Shown here: positions 52,043 through 54,282 of the stretch, one piece after another | Layout: each line of letters opens with the position of its first letter | How positions within the stretch are numbered: position 1 is the stretch's first letter | DNA from: Betaproteobacteria bacterium | Lineage (GTDB): Bacteria; Pseudomonadota; Gammaproteobacteria; Burkholderiales; Burkholderiaceae_C | DNA: 54,282 nucleotides | NCBI GenBank assembly: GCA_016868205.1 | Contig: VGHR01000006.1 | Coordinates: 1 to 54,282, forward strand | Reading direction: 5' to 3' | Program-made: the position numbers and the translations under genes | The notes under the pieces: model-generated | What the model saw: the letters and a program-made list of their open reading frames with translations, nothing else | The model's database searches: none | Told to the model about the DNA's origin: nothing

Positions 52043-52710
52043 ATGCCCAAGCAACGCGCTCGGCAGGCGTTGCCGCAACGGCCCAAGCCTGGCTGCCCTT
52101 TTGGCGCGCGGCGGGGAGGTTCTGGGAGGCGGTGTCCATTTACCTGCCGGTGGTCTTGATGGGCGTTCTGGCTCTGCTTACTTACTGGATGGTGCAGCGC
52201 ACACCGGTGTTTGTAGAGCCCAATCAGGCCCCGAAGTCTCAGGTTCACGAGGTTGATTTTTTCATGCGTGGTGCGCTTATTCGCAGCTACGGACAGGATG
52301 GGCGCCTGCTCAATCAACTGCGGGGGCAGGAGATTCGCCACTACGGCGATGACAAGACGCTGGAAGTGGACCGCCCGCAATTTTGGGCCAAGGATGAGCT
52401 GGGGCGGGTTGTCACTGCAACAGCGCAGCACGGATGGATCCGTGATGACGGTTCACTGCTCAAGCTTCAGGGAAATGCGGTGGTCATCCGCGAGCCGTGG
52501 AAAAGCCCGGAGGGCAATTGGGTACCGCGCCAGGAAATGCGCGGCGAACTCTTAGTGGTCGATTCCCAACAGGAGTTCCTGGAGTCGCCCCAACCGGCCG
52601 AGATTTTCAGTGGCCAAGACCGTTTTTCCGGAGATACCCTGGCCTACGATCGAAAGACTGGAGTGGCCGAGCTCAAGGGAAGGGTTCGGGCCATGCTGGT
52701 GCCGCGCTGA
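52039..52710 (+). CDS. lptC: LPS-export protein LptC
   Basis: The 223-residue protein has one N-terminal helix (YLPVVLMGVLALLTYWMV) and a periplasmic domain with VDFFMRGALIRSYGQDGRLL and DRFSGDTLAYDRKTGVAELK, as in LptC of the LPS transport bridge. It ends in a clear terminator; lptA and lptB, which commonly follow in this operon, are not here. Confidence 0.9.
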   Translation: MNAQATRSAGVAATAQAWLPFWRAAGRFWEAVSIYLPVVLMGVLALLTYWMVQRTPVFVEPNQAPKSQVHEVDFFMRGALIRSYGQDGRLLNQLRGQEIRHYGDDKTLEVDRPQFWAKDELGRVVTATAQHGWIRDDGSLLKLQGNAVVIREPWKSPEGNWVPRQEMRGELLVVDSQQEFLESPQPAEIFSGQDRFSGDTLAYDRKTGVAELKGRVRAMLVPR

Positions 52711-52717
52711 AAAAACA

Positions 52718-52744
52718 AACCCCGCGGCTTGGGGCCGCAGGGTT
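52718..52744 (+). terminator. Terminator after lptC
   Basis: The stem AACCCCGCGGC / GCCGC(A)GGGTT with a TTGGG loop lies eight bases after the lptC stop. A-rich sequence before and T-containing sequence after make it possibly bidirectional. Confidence 0.75.
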
Positions 52745-52757
52745 CATTAAGAATCAA

Positions 52758-52777
52758 GGCGCCGACGATTCGGCGCC
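52758..52777 (-). terminator. Terminator after the RRM gene
   Basis: GGCGCCGA-CGAT-TCGGCGCC is a perfect 8-base stem with a 4-base loop seven bases past the stop of the minus-strand RRM gene, followed by TTGATTCTT in that direction. Confidence 0.8.
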
Positions 52778-52783
52778 GTGGGT

Positions 52784-53182
52784 TCAGTAGCCGCCGCGGC
52801 CACCGCCACCACCGCCCCGGCCACCGCCGCCGTAGGGGCTGCGGAAACCGCCGTCGCCACCGCCACCACCGCCGCCGCCGCCATAACCGCCGGAGCGGCC
52901 GCCGCCCCCGCCAAAGCTGCGTGGGGGGCGCGCTTCCATCGGGCGCGCTTCGTTGACGACAACGCTGCGTCCGCCCAGCGACTGGCCATTCATGCCATTG
53001 ATGGCGGCCTGCGCTTCGGCATCGCTACCCATTTCGACGAAGCCGAAACCCTTGGAGCGACCCGTGTCGCGCTCCATCATCACTTTGGCGCTGGTGACCG
53101 ATCCGAATTGCGAAAAGCTCTGATGCAGATCCTCATCGCGCATCGTGTAGGGCAAGTTGCCCACGTACAGTTTGTTTCCCAT
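52784..53182 (-). CDS. Glycine-rich RNA-binding protein (RRM)
   Basis: The 132-residue protein is one RRM (RNP2 LYVGNL at 5-10, RNP1 KGFGFVEM at 44-51) followed by a glycine/arginine-rich disordered tail from about residue 90. Such proteins act as RNA chaperones and are often cold-induced. An AGGAG lies seven bases before ATG 53182 but is inside a predicted stem. It converges with lptC and each has its own terminator. Confidence 0.93.
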   Translation of the reverse strand: MGNKLYVGNLPYTMRDEDLHQSFSQFGSVTSAKVMMERDTGRSKGFGFVEMGSDAEAQAAINGMNGQSLGGRSVVVNEARPMEARPPRSFGGGGGRSGGYGGGGGGGGGDGGFRSPYGGGGRGGGGGGRGGY

Positions 53183-53185
53183 TCA

Positions 53186-53225
53186 GGGACTCCTAAAAGA
53201 CACAAAGAAAAAGCGATGGAGTCCC
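53186..53225 (-). promoter_or_regulatory. SD-sequestering hairpin in the RRM leader
   Basis: In the minus-strand mRNA, GGGACTCC (53225-53218) pairs perfectly with GGAGTCCC (53193-53186), leaving a 24-nt mostly U-rich loop. The GGAG of the second arm is the ribosome-binding site of the RRM gene, four bases before its ATG. Opening of this stem would control translation; temperature or the protein itself are possible triggers. Confidence 0.6.
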
Positions 53226-53262
53226 GAAAGCACTGCGCGCGAAACTGACCGATCACCCTGAT

Positions 53263-53286
53263 AAGTGGAATTTTTTAAATCCACTT
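53263..53286. repeat. Inverted repeat in the promoter gap of the RRM gene
   Basis: AAGTGGA and TCCACTT are inverted around the AT-rich ATTTTTTAAAT-like centre. Position about 80 bases upstream of the RRM gene suggests a promoter or operator region on the minus strand. Confidence 0.4.
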
Positions 53287-53406
53287 CCCACGCATTATGC
53301 GCGACTCGCCGGGAAAAGGGTAACAATCCTTAGCTGGGGCTTACCCGCAGGGCACCGATATAACGATTTCCCCGGTTGTGTGCGCCGCCCTCGTTTCGCT
53401 CAGCCG

Positions 53407-53439
53407 CACCCAAGCGCACCAAAATGGTGCGCTTGGGTG
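53407..53439. repeat. Perfect 15-base inverted repeat before the GDT1-family gene
   Basis: CACCCAAGCGCACCA, loop AAA, TGGTGCGCTTGGGTG: a perfect 15-base stem ending 34 bases before the ATG of the transporter. No T-run follows, so it is not a standard terminator. It could be an operator or a 5' leader hairpin. Confidence 0.75.
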
Positions 53440-53473
53440 CCCGCCCGAAAACCTCGTGATTTAAGATTTAAAA

Positions 53474-54051
53474 ATGGAAGCCCTGTTTGTTTCCGCAGGG
53501 CTCGTGGCCTTGGCAGAGATCGGCGATAAGACCCAATTGTTGTCCCTGGTCCTGGCGGCTCGGTTTCGACAGCCCTGGACCATCGCCCTGGGTATTGGGC
53601 TGGCTACTTTGGCCAATCACGCGCTGGCCGCGGCGCTGGGGGCCTGGATCGGCCGTTGGCTTGGGCATGACCTTCTGCCTTGGATCCTGGGCGCCTCTTT
53701 TCTGGCCATGGCGGTCTGGATGCTGATTCCCGACCGCCTTGAGGGGGATGAGGCCGTCAGGGCCCCCGCTTTGGGGGTGCTGGCCACCACGGTCGTGGTC
53801 TTTTTCTCGCGGAAATGGGGGATAAGACGCAGGTGGCCACCGTGGTGTTGGCGGCTCGGTATGAGGCCCTGATTCAGGTGGTGTTGGGCACCACAGCCGG
53901 CATGATGCTGGCAAATGGGCCGGTGGTTTTTCTGGGGGAGCGCTTGACGCGCCGCTTGCCGATGACTGCGGTTCGCCGAGTCAGTGCCGGTATTTTTGCA
54001 CTTCTGGCACTGTTGGCCTTCCTGCTTCCCCCCGCGGCTCTGGGGGCTTGA
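53474..54051 (+). pseudogene. GDT1/TMEM165-family (UPF0016) transporter, interrupted by a frameshift
   Basis: The family is built of two repeats each with an E-x-GDKT motif and exports Mn2+ (or other divalent ions). The first repeat, VALAEIGDKTQLLSLVLAAR, is in the frame starting at ATG 53474; the second, MGDKTQVATVVLAARY, is in another frame from about 53806 to 54051. At 53801-53808 the run TTTTTCTCGCGG lacks one C compared with the expected TTTTTCCTCGCGG. A -1 slip would restore FFLAEMGDKTQ. It is a pseudogene, a sequence error, or programmed frameshifting. Confidence 0.8.
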
Positions 54052-54068
54052 GCCGGCTATACTTCCCC

Positions 54069-54117
54069 AAGCGCCGATTTGCTCCGCTTGCGGGCGCTCA
54101 AAAAATTCAGCTAAAGA
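54069..54117 (+). ncRNA. SAM-II riboswitch
   Basis: AGCGCC (54070-54075) pairs with GGCGCT (54093-54098); between them GATTTG and CCGCTTGC, and after them an A-rich stretch then GCTAAAGA, follow the SAM-II pseudoknot consensus known from metA/metX leaders. It sits upstream of metX, the expected target, followed by a terminator that can serve as expression platform. Confidence 0.85.
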
Positions 54118-54129
54118 CGATGTGCCCGC

Positions 54130-54168
54130 AGCCCGGATCGCCTTAGCGATGCCGGGCTTGTTGTTTTT
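54130..54168 (+). terminator. Rho-independent terminator between SAM-II aptamer and metX
   Basis: AGCCCGG-ATCGC, loop CTTA, GCGAT-GCCGGGCT with one unpaired base, then TGTTGTTTTT. It would stop transcription when S-adenosylmethionine is bound upstream. Confidence 0.75.
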
Positions 54169-54193
54169 CGGGGTGCTTTTCGGACCATTACCT

Positions 54194-54282
54194 GTGATTC
54201 TCATCGCCACGCCGCAATCCATGCACTTTGCGACGGCCCTGGAACTGGCCGGCGGCGGCAGCTTGCAGGCGTATGACCTGAG
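54194..54282 (+). CDS. metX: Homoserine O-acyltransferase, N-terminal part (cut by window edge)
   Basis: The frame from GTG 54194 reads VILIATPQSMHFATALELAG then GGSLQAYDL, matching the N-terminus of MetX of Burkholderiales (TPQSMHF is characteristic). The enzyme acylates homoserine at the start of methionine synthesis. It is cut after 29 codons. The same frame is open up to ATG 54149 inside the terminator, but the family pattern favours a start at 54194. The SAM-II riboswitch upstream supports the call. Confidence 0.75.
   Translation, partial: MILIATPQSMHFATALELAGGGSLQAYDL

Noticed and set aside
52790-52930. GGN-rich tandem repeat (microsatellite-like)
   Set aside because: It is the coding sequence of the glycine-rich tail of the RRM protein and is not a regular tandem array.
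53220-53262. Short plus-strand frames overlapping the RRM gene and its leader
   Set aside because: Alanine/threonine-rich translation is the antisense of the glycine-rich tail; no ribosome-binding site.
53183-53473. yybP-ykoY manganese riboswitch upstream of the GDT1-family gene
   Set aside because: The expected GGGGAGTA head and the paired conserved loops are not found; only a simple perfect hairpin is present.

Overview
The window is about 54 kb of high-GC bacterial chromosome spanning the replication-origin region. Gene families and order (rpmH-rnpA-yidD-yidC-mnmE; dnaA-dnaN-gyrB; mnmG-rsmG-parA-parB with parS; a Bug-type binding protein; kdsD-kdsC-lptC; an MmsA/PntAA/PntAB/PntB/FadD block; a BktB-like thiolase) point to a betaproteobacterium of the order Burkholderiales. 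I cannot fix the genus from sequence alone. The text is almost fully coding; no rRNA, tRNA, CRISPR array or intact insertion sequence was found.

Layout. 0-9 kb: the start of a LysR regulator divergent from mmsA, the three-gene proton-translocating transhydrogenase operon, fadD, a NudJ-like Nudix hydrolase and mnmA. 8.6-14 kb (minus): ssb, a YajR-like MFS transporter, gap and tkt; gap has an inverted pair of REP-like palindromes on each side. 14-18.5 kb (plus): murU, pepP, an amidase and a Bug-family periplasmic binding protein. 18.7-19.6 kb: a small foreign-looking patch with a ParE/RelE-type toxin-antitoxin pair and a truncated gene fragment abutting the end of parB. 19.5-24.9 kb (minus): mnmG-rsmG, a 302-base gap holding one perfect and one imperfect parS site, a LysE exporter, parA and parB.

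25-34.6 kb is metabolic and accessory: bktB, then a minus-strand operon encoding a Tat-exported molybdenum hydroxylase (2Fe-2S and molybdopterin subunits) whose genes overlap or closely abut soxX-soxY-soxZ-soxA. Neither soxB nor soxCD is present, and SoxY lacks the usual GGCGG tail. This linkage is the best candidate here for an unusual biochemical system. Next come a copper P-type ATPase, a CopZ-like chaperone and a Spy/CpxP-like periplasmic protein.

34.6-46 kb: NnrU-like and endonuclease/phosphatase-family genes, then gyrB, dnaN and dnaA on the minus strand and rpmH-rnpA-yidD-yidC-mnmE on the plus strand. DnaA boxes lie on both sides of dnaA. The dnaA-dnaN gap has a DnaA box, a GC-rich spacer and TAG triplets (a DnaA-trio-like unwinding element), so it is the favoured oriC. 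46-54.3 kb: hutU, a periplasmic histidine phosphatase, a CPA2 antiporter, kdsD-kdsC-lptC (ending in a terminator, without lptA/lptB), a glycine-rich RRM protein whose Shine-Dalgarno sequence is inside a predicted hairpin, a frameshifted GDT1/TMEM165-family transporter, and a SAM-II riboswitch ahead of the start of metX.

The window joins housekeeping replication, segregation, tRNA modification (mnmA, mnmE, mnmG), membrane-protein insertion and lipopolysaccharide functions with fatty/organic-acid catabolism and a partial sulfur-oxidation pathway.
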